Below the pieces are notes generated by a model that saw only the letters and a program-made list of their open reading frames with translations, ran no database searches and was not told the DNA's origin. Positions 33,252 through 46,667 of a stretch of 64,000 nt of DNA are shown piece after piece. Within the stretch, counting starts at the first letter, position 1. The number at the start of each line of letters is the position of its first letter. The position numbers were made by a program, and so were the translations under genes. The stretch is from Polytrichum commune (lineage: Eukaryota > Streptophyta > Polytrichopsida > Polytrichales > Polytrichaceae): contig OX485805.1 of assembly GCA_950295325.1 (NCBI GenBank), forward strand, positions 868,501 to 932,500, read 5' to 3'.

Positions 33252-36200
33252 TCAGGTCACTTTGTTCAATGCGTTTTTGTAGAAAATTGGACGTGCCTGT
33301 GGGCCTTCGGCAACTGTCAGAACCATAATCACATCATCCGTGATGTCGAGCTCCTCCAATACTCCTGCCAATTTTAAGTCAACCCATAATTCAGTGACGT
33401 AAACATTTAGCTACTGGAGCAACAATGCAAACATGCTACGTTATACCACAATTTTAGCCCAATTTGCAGTGCTCAATAATAATGTCAGAAATGGGACATT
33501 GATTGAGACAACAAATGTCAATCAATATGTCAACAAACAAATCCAAGGTGCAAAGGTTTGAGCGTGAAGTAGACTCTTCTTGATCTGTCATGAACTTCTT
33601 ATGGTTCATGTCACTGAATTCTTGTGAACCGAGAGAGCTCGACCAAGATATTAAGTGAAGCGTGCGGCGGTACCTTTGTACTTGGTCTCCATGATCTCAG
33701 CTGTCCTCTGGGTTTCACACCACACATGGAGAATGCACCGCTGGAAACTGTGCTTCTTTTTCACCCCATCCCTTGCTACCACCTGAAACCCACCACCACC
33801 GTTTGAACTCAGAATTGAAATATTGGAACTAATTCGAAGAAAACAATTCCTTGAAGTTTACAAAAGAGAATGATGTCTTTTGGCATGCCGATGAGGTTCG
33901 GCCCTAACCAAGAGTTTTCCAGGTTGTGTGCTACACGTCATGCCCACATTGGGTGAAGTATCTGAATATTTGCATGTTCACTAGGTACACTAAGAACTGA
34001 AATGTTTTGGCGAGAGTTGTGTAACTGCAAAGGCACTTACCGTAATGGTTATACAAGTCTAGACAAGATGAGCGTCCATATATATAGTCCAAAAGTCGAT
34101 CCACCATGTCTCAACAAATGATTGTAGTACATTGAGCACCTGACCATCACATTAGAAGTAGAAATGGAAGTGGACCATCGTACTAACCAAGCCAAAGAGC
34201 TTTTTGTAGAGGAGGCGATAGGCCTCGATGGGGGTGAAGGCGGCGGGATTAGGGTATGACATGGCACGAGTGACCGAGACTCCCACGCGTTCACCATACA
34301 GAGTGCAGATGTAATCCACCTTCTTCCAGTTCATGCAGCGATACTCCACTTCCATCTCCGTCACCACATCTCGCGCTTGGAACCTCCGCGAGAAGTATTC
34401 CATCGATAACGACTGCCACATACACAACACCATACCATCAAATTTTTCTTCATCTTGTTGTTTCTCGATGTTGACGTGACCATTTAATTTGTCCGGGGAG
34501 ATTTTTGGGCATAATCGGTCAAAATCCTAGTAGTATTTCCAAGTCCAACTGGTTACATGTTGTGATCTTTCGATTTTTCTTTATTAACTTGGGACCTATA
34601 ATATTCCATAGATTCTTCTAAAATGATCGGGAATTTTTCTGAAGTCTTGAACTTCAACCGGTTATTTCTCAAACTCTCAACCGGTTCATCTGTAACCAAG
34701 CGATCAGTTCTCCCTGTTCACTGTCCCCTAACTATGTCCATCGGCACTCTCGGCTGGTCAACATGAAAACACACTGCTTATTCCCATGTTAAAACTTTCA
34801 GAATTCCTGTGGTACATTTATTAGGAATCTTTCTGAAGAGGGTGCACTTCTAAAATCTTCTAAATCATGATGTGATGCGGTCAATTTTTAGAAACTTAGG
34901 GATATTGATACCATAATTTATTTTTCGTTTAGATTTATGAACTTTGTTGATAACGGGCCATTTAAAATTCAAACGTATGTCATGTTAGACAACAAATAAG
35001 GTATTCAAGAAGCTAGCAAGGATTCGTGATGGAAATACAGTACAAACTCTAAGGTAGACAATGCTAAACCTGTTACTTGAAGTGTTGAGCATACATGTTA
35101 TCATGTTATCATGTTGTAATTAGATTTTCTATAAATTTCTTGTTAGCAATTGACAAGGAATTCTGACACACCAAAGTAAGTATACCTTATTTGAGTACTG
35201 TTATAAGCACAAGTAATAAGCCTTGTTGAAATTCCTTTTGGGTGAATAATCCGAAACCACCACAATACCCTGATGTTAAGGCGATCGACATTCTCAGAAT
35301 CAATAGATTAGACTTATTGTGCGAGAATTTAGGAGCGTGTTGGTTTCAACACCATCTACGTTACTGCATGAAAGAAAGGAAAGGATTGGAAGGAATGGAA
35401 TGAATGATGAGGGACATGTAATCGATGTCAATAATCTGCCAAACACATACCTCGGAGATGGTGGAAGAGCCGCCGGCATTCTGCTCAAATTTGACGCGCA
35501 ACGCATCTGCACCCAACCGGAAGCGCAAGAAAGACGAGAATGCTTTGAACTGCCCAACCAGCACCTGCAATTGCACTCGCCTACTACGAGTCTCACTGCT
35601 CTCGGCTACAACTTCATGGCCAGCCTCATCAACCTTCGGTGATCCCCTCTGTGTCAGGGCAATGGTAAGCAACAGATTCTCCCGCACCGGCGACGTCACT
35701 GCGAAATCAGTGTTGAGCATGAGCAAGACTGGTTGGGCCACCTGATCATCTTTCCCCGCCTTGTTTCTGCCGCCCTCCACGTCTAAATCTGCAGCATCCC
35801 CTGCACAGCCATGTTGGTCTGAACCACCTCCAATCCGTTCCAGGTCCACGGTCCCAGAGTGATGACCTTGCACTCTCTCTGGAGATTTAAGTCCTCGCTG
35901 TCCCAAAAAATTCCTAAATTCCCTCTTACATGGGATCTCTCTCTTATGAGTGCGCTTGACATTAAGGAATGATGTCGTCTTTCCGCCACTTTTATCTGAA
36001 CACTCCACATGCACTGGGTTCGAGAATGTGATGTCATGAAACTCGGATGAATCATCTTTCACATTCTGATGATGAACCTCTCCACGAACTCTGGGATCCC
36101 CTTGTTGAGCAGCTGGTTCAGAATGGTTATACAACCCAGATTGAACACTTGCCTCTTGTTTTCCCCTGCCTGATCCAACTCCCAAATCCCCGAGGCTAGG

Positions 36201-37017
36201 CCACATTCGAACGTCCCAAAAGCTTGGTGAAATCGCTACTTGTTTTTCTGTCACAGCTAATTTCGACCACTTCCTGGCCGCTGCCTCTGCATGGCCACCG
36301 ACATGATCCCCGCCACCACCATAGTATTTGAACCTGCTGATCCCCCCCTCCAAGGCTCCATTTGCAGCAGAAGCTACGGTGCAAGTTGAGGTTGCGTTAA
36401 GTGATGGCCATTGCATGCAAGTAGAACCATGAACATTGCGGCATGTCCAACAATCGGAAACTTCATTTCTCTGAGGAGATTGGTGACGACATTTACTTTC
36501 TAATGATTCCCTCCCTGGTTGTTGTAGCCACGAGCACTTGGTGAGCCTTTCGGCGCCAAGTGACTCATTGGCTACCAAAGAATGCGGTGGCGGCCCCTCC
36601 CTCCTCCTCCTCCTCCTCCTCCTCTTCTTCTTCTTCGTCTTGTTGTTTTTGTTGTCCTTCGCATGTGGGGATGGAAGGCCAAATTCGTGTGATACTGGCC
36701 TTACTCCGGCTACCCTTAAGGTGCTCTGAACTGGAATACTCTCTCCAGTTGCGACGATGGGTGCAGTCCCCACGACCAAGTCCCTGCTGCTTCCCAGGAT
36801 AACCTGGCGGCCCAGGATAATTCCACATGAGCTCCTCCGCGGAGGAGGAGGAGGACGAGGACGAGGACGAGGACCCGCCTTGTACGACGTCAGGGTGGAA
36901 CATCAATCTGCTGTAACTGCTCAACGTCTTCAGGTCCGCATTGCTCTGAGGCGCCGCTGGCTGGCACCTTCTGGAGGATTGAAACCCAGTTCTGGTCATG
37001 GGTGGCGAGTTCTTCAT
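33252..37017 (-). CDS. Conserved plant protein of unknown function, multi-exon; 5' half uncertain
   Basis: Four 3' coding exons join cleanly: about 35,770-35,451, 34,412-34,188, 33,782-33,674 and 33,364-33,252, with consensus GT-AG borders and matching phases. The protein reads VLLMLNTDFAVTSPV.RENLLLTIALTQRG, RSRRVQLQVL, GADALRVKFEQN.GGSSTISE / SLSMEYFSRRF, WKKVDYICTLYGERVGVSVT, EAYRLLYKKLFGL / VVARDGVKKKHSF, CILHVWCET / GVLEELDITDDVIMVLTVAEG, then stop. I know this KKVDYI..VGVSVTRAM and HVWC..T arrangement from a plant family without assigned function; no catalytic motif is recognised. Upstream, 35,790-37,017 is open but changes frame: a Ser-, Pro- and poly-Glu-containing frame from ATG 37,017 to a stop at 36,565, a second frame down to 35,451, and a third frame with ECKVITLGPWTWNG and EVVQTNMAVQGMLQI just before 35,790. 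An unseen intron, a sequencing error or real frameshifts could explain this. Confidence 0.7.
34490..34730. repeat. Interspersed repeat, also at 41,400-41,575
   Basis: CGGTCAA.ATCCTAGT..TTTCCAAGTCCAA, TTTGTGATCTTT, ATATTCCATAGATTC, TTTTCTGAAGTCTTGA and TCAACCGGTTCATCTG occur in the same order at 41,403-41,575, and reverse-complemented pieces occur at 24.8-25.3 and 56.8 kb. It lies in an intron of the plant gene. Class unknown. Confidence 0.55.
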
Positions 37018-40000
37018 CAATTCACACTCAGAGTCTACCTTCGGATTGATTCGTGAAGTATGTTCAGTACTTGTGTCGCTGCGGATATGCAAGCCAACCA
37101 TGAATGCAGCGTGAGAGTAACAAACTTTTGGTGGTTCACAATTACAAAGCTCTGGCATCAAATGTATGTCGGCAAGCAGCAACGAAAATACCGAATTGCC
37201 CTACGTGAATTTACAAGTCTATTTGATACACGTCCATACCGTGACTTCCATTCGATGCAAAAATTGTCAAGACACACAATAGGCTTTGTTGCATCGAATG
37301 AGCAGCTAGGCTCACTGGACAGTTTGCAAGACAAAAAAATTAATTCTGGAAAAGTATGGAATGGACGTGATCAGCCGACACTTTTTTGTGATGGTATATG
37401 TCGAATGAACGCCCATTTTTTGCTTGTGATGCAGGTCTATGGACTGGATTTATGCATCTATTATATGCGACATTAAAGCATAACAAGCGTTGTACCGATA
37501 GTGACAATTTTCACGCATGCATCAACTATACACTTCTCCTAGTCATAGTGCCAGTAATCCACCTAGCCAAAACAAATTGTCAACAATGCTACTCTTCATC
37601 ATGTTAATTTACACCTTGCCTTGGCTTCACATACGAGTGGAGGCAATGCATCTAGGTCGAAGCATCTAGACTTATTCATGCCAACCATGGCGGCCTAGGA
37701 TCTCATCTGGACTCCATTTCTGAAATGAACATTTTCGATACTTCCAATGCAACCGCACAAAATTTAGGATTCACGATAAATACCTGTGAAGCAAACTGCT
37801 TGTCCCCCAAATTTCGTTGACGAAGGATATTTACTTGAGCAATATCAGATCCTCAGCAAACCGCCCCTTCAATCTCTTTGAATCCCAATAGAGACAGAAA
37901 ACGTTGAATGATCTGTGCAACAAGCCCATGCACTTAATTAGAGAGAATTAACGAGACATCGATGATGCAATTAATCTGATTTCATAATAAAGGAACAGAG
38001 ATCATAAACCTTGGCATATGCTATCAGAACATTGGATTCCCAGCAACAACTGGCCCTGCGCGCTTTATTTAATGCCAGACATTTACGATGACAACAAATT
38101 CTCATATTAACAAGCACTGTACTAGTTCAGAATTCAAAAAATCCCCAGAATGACACCCAGAATGTGTCCGACCAGAAAAATACTTACCTCGAGATCCGCT
38201 AAATTTGCTCGTCCTCGTAGATTGTTCGAACTTGGATGACTCTGATGCATATTATCCAAGTTAAGGCTACCCCAACTAAGTAACCGCTCTCTCTCTCTCT
38301 CTCTCTCTCCAGACTCTGAGACTTCCCACAGATCAAGAATTCGGCCCTGCTTATTTTGTGACCCCAAAATCTAATTGAACATCTCCGTGACTCCTGCTTT
38401 TGGACCTTCAAAGCTCCTGGATCAGAACTTTCCGTTTGACAACGAAAATTATCTCACATCAAGGCATGCAGGGTTCTTGTGGTGGTGCAGAAAGATTCTG
38501 CTTGTGTTTGAGCAGTCGGAGGGTGTCAGACAAGCAAGCAAATCTCCGGTGTGCAATCGGAGCTTAAGAGCAGCAGTGATTAGAACAACGATCGAAGATT
38601 TGCGGCTGCAGTGTGATCCACGCCAAGCAGTTGAGTCCACCGGAAAACCAACGAGTCTCAAGAGCATGTGAGAAGGGACGTCACGATGCTCTCAAGGAAG
38701 TTGGCTTCGCTTGGGGAAGACTCTTGCTAGACTTACGTAATTTTCTTCATTTCCATTTTAGCATCTTTGAATAATGAGGGCCATTAATTCCAATTAGTGT
38801 GTGCAGTGTGATTTTTCAAGACACGCACTATTTTGCCATGTCTCAAAATTAATGAGGGTTAAAACTTTCATTGAATGATACTAAATTCATGAATATCATG
38901 GGTATGCAACTCCTGTATTATATGGCCCTGATTACAATCACTTATAATGCATTTTAGTTCAATCTCGAGTGATATACTTTGTTTTAATGCAAGAAACTCT
39001 TATAGCTCTTCTAACAAGGGATGCAAACATATTATTATATATAGAAAATGAATTTTTCTTGAAGCATATAATTGCATGTAAGACCTAATCATATGAGTTT
39101 TTTTAATAAATATATCATAGGCCAAACTACCCAACTGCTTAGGATTTTTAATAAAAAATCAAGGTTTTTTTATTACAAATAAAACGTTGTCAATGACTTT
39201 TAATTTTAATTGGAGGCGACTAGTCCTGTGGATTTTTTGAAATTATGCATAGGCATAGGTTAAGAAAATTATATGTTTCAATTCTTTGTATATGTTGTGG
39301 ATATTTTTTTGTAAATATATATAAAACCCAACTTTTTCTACATCTCATTTTAGTTAATTTGGTCTTCACCCAAATTTTTGGTCTTTTTTTGTATAAATTG
39401 ATAAAGTTTTACAAATGCCATCCACTAAGCCGTTTTAATGCCGATGCCCCATGCGTGTAAAATGGGAGTTGCGTACCTAGGGCTCTAAGGTGCTTTCATA
39501 GCGATAGAGTAATAAGTTATATACATTGTACACATGCTTGTTAGTGGATAAACTAGGATTTAAGAAAATATAAACAAAATATTTGTCAAAAATTAATAAT
39601 GTATTTGAGAATATTCTTTGTAGAGTCATTGAGACATGCATGTTGCACAACATATTATTTATAGGAAGACCTTTGTACAATATGGTGAAAATCCAACTTA
39701 TACATATACTTTAGGAAGAAAAATGACCAAATATTCTCTCTAGATGTGTATTATTTCACAAATGGCACAATGTGCATGCAACTAACATGTGTTGTAACAA
39801 GAGATATAATCCACATCTAAGAGTAGTTGTTGTCATTTCTCCCTCATTTCTATCATAAGGTTTGTCGATAGAAGTGCACATAAAAATTTCATATTGTCCA
39901 AAACTCTTGGAAAAATCTAGATTTACTTTTTAAATAGTGAAAAGTGTTGCTATGAATAGTGCCGGGTCAAATCTAATGTTTCAAAATAAAAATAAAAAAA

Positions 40001-41697
40001 TTATTAGAAAAAATATATAAAACAAATTCCATATAATCCACATATATTCCATATATATTTCAGAAAAATTCCACATATTTCCTATATATACGAGAAAACC
40101 ACATATATTTCATAGTATTAATTTCTCAACTAATAAGTAGCTTCCCAAGAATATTCATCAAATTTACAAAAAAAAAATTGGACCATGAATATACATAATA
40201 CTTCATAGTCCACTTGAAAATTGCCTATTATCTCACGTGATTCATATCTTTACAAGTCAGACCCCCCCCCCTCTTTCATAACATTACTCGGCTGATGAGT
40301 TGTGTTCATGAGCTCCCTAACCATCACCATTGAAAACTCATATGAATTTAGGATGGGCCCCAAAAATCCTTATCCATCCACATTTGCGGATCACAACCAA
40401 AACACAGAATTTGCAAATCAAAGTCGTATATCATAACGAACATGAAAAAGTATCCGTCTAAGACCCGTCTAAATTATGCTTCGATCATTGACACACTCAA
40501 GCCGACAATCGGTTCAAGCAAAGGTCTACACTATCATGTACAATTAGGTTCCCTTCGTGAATAAGTTGCCTCAACTTTACTCATGCAAATTGAAATTACT
40601 TTGGATCAAATTCTACAAAAGCCTCTAACTTTCTTTGTTAAGATTCCGTATAGCAACCACAGTTATAAGATGACTATCCTATTTTGTCATGACATTAAAA
40701 ATAGTGACGAACATCAATAAATTACCGTGGGTCAACCTAATTGCACATAGTATCAGTGAAGTATATATATATATATATGTATGTGAGAGAGACTCATCAT
40801 CATGGCAAAGATCCATGCCGATAGGAACCAGTCTGGTTTTTGAGAGTAAAAAAACTTCATCCCTCAGATAACCCTTTGACAAGTTCTATGAAGCACTCTC
40901 TCTTCCCGAGATTCACTACACTCAATGAAAGTCTCGGTTTGAAATTTTTGACTTGATTTGTAGGCGGGGGGTGATTCCATTGAGAATAGTGTCCGGGGAG
41001 GATTTTGGGCATATAGATTAATAAGGTATGTGGATATTATTTGGTTTGTCTTTCAACTTGTATCTCTTAGAAATACAAAACAAAGCTTGTGTTGCATTAG
41101 CAAATCTACAGCGGAACCTATGTAGAAATCGGATTGAAAATCGGACCTTTCTTGATTTAGTTACATGCTTATCAGAAGCGCATTGTTTGTTGATTTTTAA
41201 CTGGATACATAGGTCCTCCCAATCGTGTTCATTATCAAGTGTAACATACTAGTTAATATTCATATTTGAAGACATAGTCCAACCTCTTTTTTTACACGTG
41301 TCTTGACGATGTTTGCTCTTTGATCCTCACCGAACCACATACCAATCGAGCATAGGGGTCTTTTAAAGAAAACGAGCCACTTGAGACCCATCTACCTTAT
41401 AATCGGTCAAGATCCTAGTGTTTCCAAGTCCAACAAGTTACGTTTTGTGATCTTTAAGCTCTTCTTTACTTGCTTGGAGGTATATTCCATAGATTCCTCT
41501 CAAACAATGGGTAATTTTCCTGAAGTCTTGAGCTTCAATCAGTTATTTCTCAAACTCAACCGGTTCATCTGTACGTATTATCATCTATATAATAATGAAT
41601 AACATAAAAGTGATGCCCGTATCCAAGTACCGGCATGAATGTGAGCCCGTTAGTTGTATGTCGATCACGGTTAAGCATGAAACATCTGTATCAACTA
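37018..41697. other. Intergenic DNA with probable upstream region of the plant gene
   Basis: A CT run at about 38,287-38,310 and moderately GC-rich DNA up to 38.7 kb may be promoter or leader of the minus-strand gene at 33.3-37.0 kb. From 38.75 to 41.2 kb the sequence is AT-rich with no gene. A C run lies at 40,262-40,271 and a TA run near 40,765. At 40,985 a segment (GTGTCCGGGGAGGATTTTGGGCATA) resembles 34,485-34,510. Confidence 0.4.
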
Positions 41698-41902
41698 CAC
41701 CAAATATGATATTTAGTGTGACTTACTATTTGGATTCACATGGTGCTATATCTTTTTACTACTGAAATACTTTGTAACCAAGTAAAGTTTTCAATGTTCT
41801 ATAATGTCCAAACTACCAATTTAACATTTGTTGGTAAAATATGTGATGTACAATAAATAGATATAGCACTGCGTAATTCTAAATAGTAAGTCACACTAAA
41901 TA
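41698..41902. mobile_element. Family-1 palindrome-ended MITE, right end eroded
   Basis: The left end CACCAAATATGATATTTAGTG minus one base is almost the family consensus. Inner CACTTACTATTTGGATTCACA and ATATAGCACTGCGTAATTC match the copy at 19.4 kb. The right end keeps CACTAAATA but has lost the inverted half. Confidence 0.65.
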
Positions 41903-42315
41903 ACAAGTTGGCATTCCCTGTTCATTGATTGAGAAGCTGAGAGGCAGACTTGTGAGACGACCTGTGATTAAAAATGTCTCATAAGCTACAAGTTTAAATA
42001 GAGGCCTTCTTGATATTCCTAACTTAGGCTACCGGCCCCAACTTTGGGTTTCTTATCTTATTTAAGTTCTCCAAGGCGGTGTCGTCTCGAGGCTTCTCAC
42101 TTGGCATGAAGATGAAGATTTTTATATGCTTAATCATACATACATGTTTAGGTGCAAATTTCAAAGCAAAAGAGAATAGCAATCACTTATGGTTGGGGTT
42201 AGAGCTCATGCCATTAGGTTGGGCCCTAGCCAGCCGAGCCATGGACCCATCATAGGGGGTAAGGGGTGTCAAGTCCAAGGCTTGCGATCTAGCACTTTTG
42301 AGTACCGTACGTTAA

Positions 42316-44700
42316 GGGCAGCTTCGGCGCTCTCTTGCCGAATAATTATTAAAAGTAAAAAAATAGTGTTCGGCACCTAGAAATAGTATATTCATATTTT
42401 TGGCAATTTTCTCTTTTAATTTTTAAAAATTCAACTTAAATTCGTTTTTAATTTTCTATTTGAGCTTATATCTTGTACATCTCTCTTGCATTGAATGACA
42501 AGTAAGATGTGAGTGAAGAGTAGAGAATGCTCTGTGCTTTATGCAAGTAGAGTGGAGTTGTGTTCAACAATGCATATGGGATATGTAAACTTTGAGGTGA
42601 AGCACCGAGTTAGACTTCATTTTTATAACTCGCATAACATTTGCATAGAGTCTTCAAATGACATAAAATTTGTTGGAGGTGAAAGATTACTTGATTTGTA
42701 AACTTTTCTTAGACCAACAAAATTCCAAAAACGTTGATCTTCTATGCACAAATGAGCTCCGAAAAACTGTTATGAACGCATTTTAATTTTTTGATCTTTA
42801 CACGGCTGCAATGTTTTGTCCATATCTTTTGCATAAAGACTTATTTTGACACAAAACTTATTGGAGGTGGAAGAAGGATTGATTTCTCAACTTTTGTTAG
42901 TTGGACAAAATTCTATAAAACTTCATCTTCTATGCTCAATTGGACTTCAAAAAGTTGTGTACAACACATTTGAAAAGCCTCACCTAGAGTCTTGCTACTA
43001 CTGAACCCATATTCTTTGTGGACTAATGTAAGTGAGCTTGTGTGAGGCCAAACCCACCACCCTTAAGCGTCCTAGTCCAGGTGATGGCTTTGAGAATCAC
43101 ATGTATTTCCTACAACCTTGAACCATGTGCAAGGCCATTTTCATGTTCAAAGGAACACATATTGTTTCACTCATTGTGCTTTATTAATGTTAGCCTCTTG
43201 GCTTGTGGTAGAATTGGCTTTCTCAAGAGTCCAACCCGCGGCTTTAGCCACACATGCCTTTCAGGACACTCCCCTCACTCTTTTAATCTTCACTTCCTTT
43301 TTCTTGTCATTGCAAGAATCCTCCACATTCTCCATTAATTGTGCACTTGATTTATGGTGACTTGAGAGTGTGCAAATGTTAAGAAACACTTTACTCCATT
43401 GTCAATGTTACATGCAATCACATGTGACTTCCACACACACATCGCCTATCCTATTGAGCTTAACACTTGTCTAGGAACTATTTTAATCTACAAATGGTCT
43501 AACACCCTCATGGCTAGTTTAGTGGCACCCTCTACTTAATCTTAGCCTTAGCTTGCTAAACCAGCCAACCGGCTAATTAACCTATCGGTCCAAATCCGGC
43601 CTATTTACCGGCAGTCCCTTGGTTAACCTAGAAGCAGCAACTAAGTTGGTGCAGTCTCAGCTGCCCAGCAGCAACTAAGCTCGGTTCAGTCTCAGCTGCC
43701 CAGCAACAACCAAGTTGGTGCAGTCTCAGCTGCCCAGCAACAACTAAGCTCGGTTCAGTTTTAGCTGCCCAGCAGCAACTAAGTTGGTGCAGTCTCAGCT
43801 GCCCAGCAGCAACTAAGCTCGGTTCAGTCTCAGCTGCCCAGCAGTCTAATCCCACAGAGTTCCAATATCTGAATAGGCAACCCAGTTACTAGCTGCACCT
43901 TAATACAAACCCTCTCATCCACTAATCAAATGTTTTCTAGGTTCTTTTTCTTCTTTTCTTTTCTTTGCTCCTAAGTCATGAACTAATCTAACACACTAAT
44001 TTCACTAACTACTACCTAATCACCACGTGCAATCTTAAGCTCTAAGAGCTCACTCACTTGGGATGCATTGAGAGAGAGAGCAAAAATGAGAGAGGGAAGC
44101 CTTAAGTAGCAAAGAGAGAGAGAGGTCATGAGGTAAGGATAGGGTGAGAGGATTAGCGCGCACCTCCAATCACAACCCCTTAATCCCTTCCTCCTAAATA
44201 GGGACTCATCCCATCTACAAAGCTCTTACATTCCTAAATCAACAAGGTGGATCCTAATGTGGGCATTTAACCCGCGGAGCTCACCTTGCCTCACCTTACT
44301 CCATACTCACCTAGTCAAGGCATCACTTATTGAACTTAAACCTTGAAACAATCACACAACACCACCTAATGTCTAAACTTAAATCCACACCACACTTCAC
44401 TCTTTTTATATTTTTGTGAACAATCATAACACATCCAAGTCTAACTAAAATTGGTTTCAAAGAGTTAATCACCACATGTGGGCACCATTTTGGGCTCACA
44501 ACTTGATTACAAAAGGAGCACCTTCTTTCTTTCAAAATTAACATATGCTTCCACTGTAAGTAAAACTTTAGTGAGAAGTAAAAATTTCTTACTTTTCGGC
44601 AATTTTGAAAAATAATAAATTTTATATTCGGCAAAAAATGCCAATAATATTCCAAAAATTTGGCGTCTATTTTTAGAATTATTTTGTGCCGAAGCTGCCC
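42316..44700. mobile_element. 2.4-kb TIR element with GGGCAGCTTCGGC ends
   Basis: The ends GGGCAGCTTCGGC and GCCGAAGCTGCCC are exact inverses. Flanking bases TTAA occur on both sides (42,312-42,315; 44,701-44,704), and the inversion continues outward through CGTACGG, so either the TIR is longer or the target was a palindrome. The start resembles the 12.5-kb MITE (GGGCAGCTTC), so both may be one superfamily. No transposase is recognised inside. It carries a 34/35-bp minisatellite and AG-rich DNA near 44,070-44,130. Confidence 0.65.
43637..43845. repeat. Minisatellite, 34- and 35-bp units alternating (69-bp higher-order unit)
   Basis: Unit starts are at 43,637, 43,671, 43,706, 43,740, 43,775 and 43,809. 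Two versions alternate: AACTAAGTTGGTGCAGTCTC and AACTAAGCTCGGTTCAGTCT, both followed by AGCTGCCCAGCA. Because 69 is divisible by three, the minus strand stays open and gives a 23-residue repeat (core AETEPSLVAAGQLRLHQL); this is probably a by-product and not a protein. Confidence 0.8.
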
Positions 44701-44704
44701 TTAA

Positions 44705-45900
44705 CGTACGGTAATCCGGTCAAAAAACAAAAAAAAAATATCCCGACCAACATTTGCTGCACGTCCCGTCCGATTTCCCCCCAAAAAAACCAAATCTCTT
44801 GCATTCTTGAAGGCCACTTGTCCACAAATCTCATATTGAGTGCACTTCACATTGAAGGTCCAAAATTCAATATATATGTTCAATTCCCCTTACTGTATAA
44901 GCAATTGACAAGGGTTTCATTCTCAAAGTGAAACTGAAAGCATGTAAACCAATGTCAATAAAGCATGTAATGAACTTGGAAGTGAAAGATATTACAAAAC
45001 CTCCATTAGTATTGAGGTTAAAATGTATGTTCATTTACCATTTGAAAGGGTATTATGTCATTCTAAAATGAAACCTACATTTGTGTGTTATTATTACTTT
45101 GTTTATTTTTTGATATGTTAGTTAATGCCTTCAACTTTCACAAGTATTCATACATATTAACTCATGAGACCTCACTTTGTCCATCCTGTCCTCTAGGCAT
45201 CTAGTTTAGGCCCTTCACAAATATTAGGTATTTGACACTAAATACCATAAATGGTACACTACACGCTCTCAACAGCTAATGGCGAACTTAGTCAAATCTA
45301 CCAAGGTCTAGCCAAATATATTCTAAAGAACCAAATTATATGGAGGCTCTCTCCACCTACCATGACTAAACTACCAAGCATGTGCAAGGTCACTCATAGC
45401 CCACACCATTTTATTTACTTGAAAGAGAATATGAGATGTAAATACTGACATTAAAGATCCCCTCATGATACAATCCCCAAACGAACTCACATGAGTATAG
45501 ATGGCATGTTACATCCTCTTATAACATGAACAAAGAAACTACTTGTAGTTAATAACTTGACAAACTCTATGTGTACATTATCACTAGTACCCTCAACCAA
45601 ATTCAAAAGCAAACCACTCAACAAATTGTGTCCACCAAGGAATTTAACATCATCCCAAAGTTAATCAAAGAAGCCCTGACATAAGCTGCAAACTATTGTT
45701 CTAACATAACCCACCAGCAATCTTGGCACTTCCAACTCCTTCATCTACGTAGACAACATCACCTTACACCACAATATGCTTCTACTTCATAATTTCATAT
45801 GAAAAAAATATGAAACAAACACCCTCACTGCATACAACTTCTATTTTAACTTCTCACAACCCAAAGATTGAAGATTCATCGGATCACCTATTGAGGCCCC
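44705..45900. other. AT-rich DNA with a family-2 end fragment
   Basis: 45,185-45,262 holds a reverse-oriented fragment like the 10.6-kb remnant (CTAGTTTAGGCCCTTCACAAAT, ACTAAATACCATAAATGGTACAC). From about 45,600 C- and A-rich sequence begins, which is probably the eroded middle of the LINE relic. Confidence 0.4.
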
Positions 45901-46667
45901 AAATTTAACTCTCTCCATCAAAAAACATATAATACAAATAAGAACATCAACGTCATTGAACCCACCATAGAAATACAAGGACTGGAATCCAACATATATG
46001 ATCAAATAGAGCCTACATCACAACCATACCACTCACAAGACTTCAATGGCTATGGGAAATATTTAACCAAATTAATGCGCCACATGGGCAACTATCTACA
46101 ACCCCCACCTCAAGACTTCGCCACGGATTCGATTAGGCTATGGTTAATCGGAAAATACATAAAAGTCCTCCCCCAAAAAAACCCCAACAACCACCAAACT
46201 CTACACCCAACAACATTAAAAACCTCAATAGAGACTCACCATATCACACATTCATATTATTCCTTGCCCAACAAGACATGGACATTACAACTCCCCACAT
46301 ATTGAAGACATGATTGTTGGCTTAGCTAGACTAGCACAATCATCGAAATGGGAGGGTATTGGCCCAGCCCACCCGCCCAACCACAAATCCGCCACGATAT
46401 CAATCCACTGGGCGAGACTGGCCGCCAAAGAAGACCACAACACCGTTATAACCATCATTGTATTCGACCACAAAGAAAACTCAAATTTGCACATCATTAT
46501 AACTATCCCAACAAAGACTAATACAATACAACCCTAGATAGGAATGGCCTTATTACCTACACAACCACGCATTCCATTAAAGTTCCATTGTATGCATTTA
46601 CAAGCAAAGATTACCCCCATGAAACCAACATTTGATCAATACACTCACACCAAACATATTTGACTTA

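Noticed and set aside
37060-37476. 138-codon plus frame
   Set aside because: It is opposite the 5' end of the minus-strand plant gene, with irregular composition and no domain; probably chance.
43628-43855. 75-codon minus frame with a 23-residue repeat
   Set aside because: It arises because the 69-bp minisatellite unit is divisible by three; no start, no flanking coding sequence.
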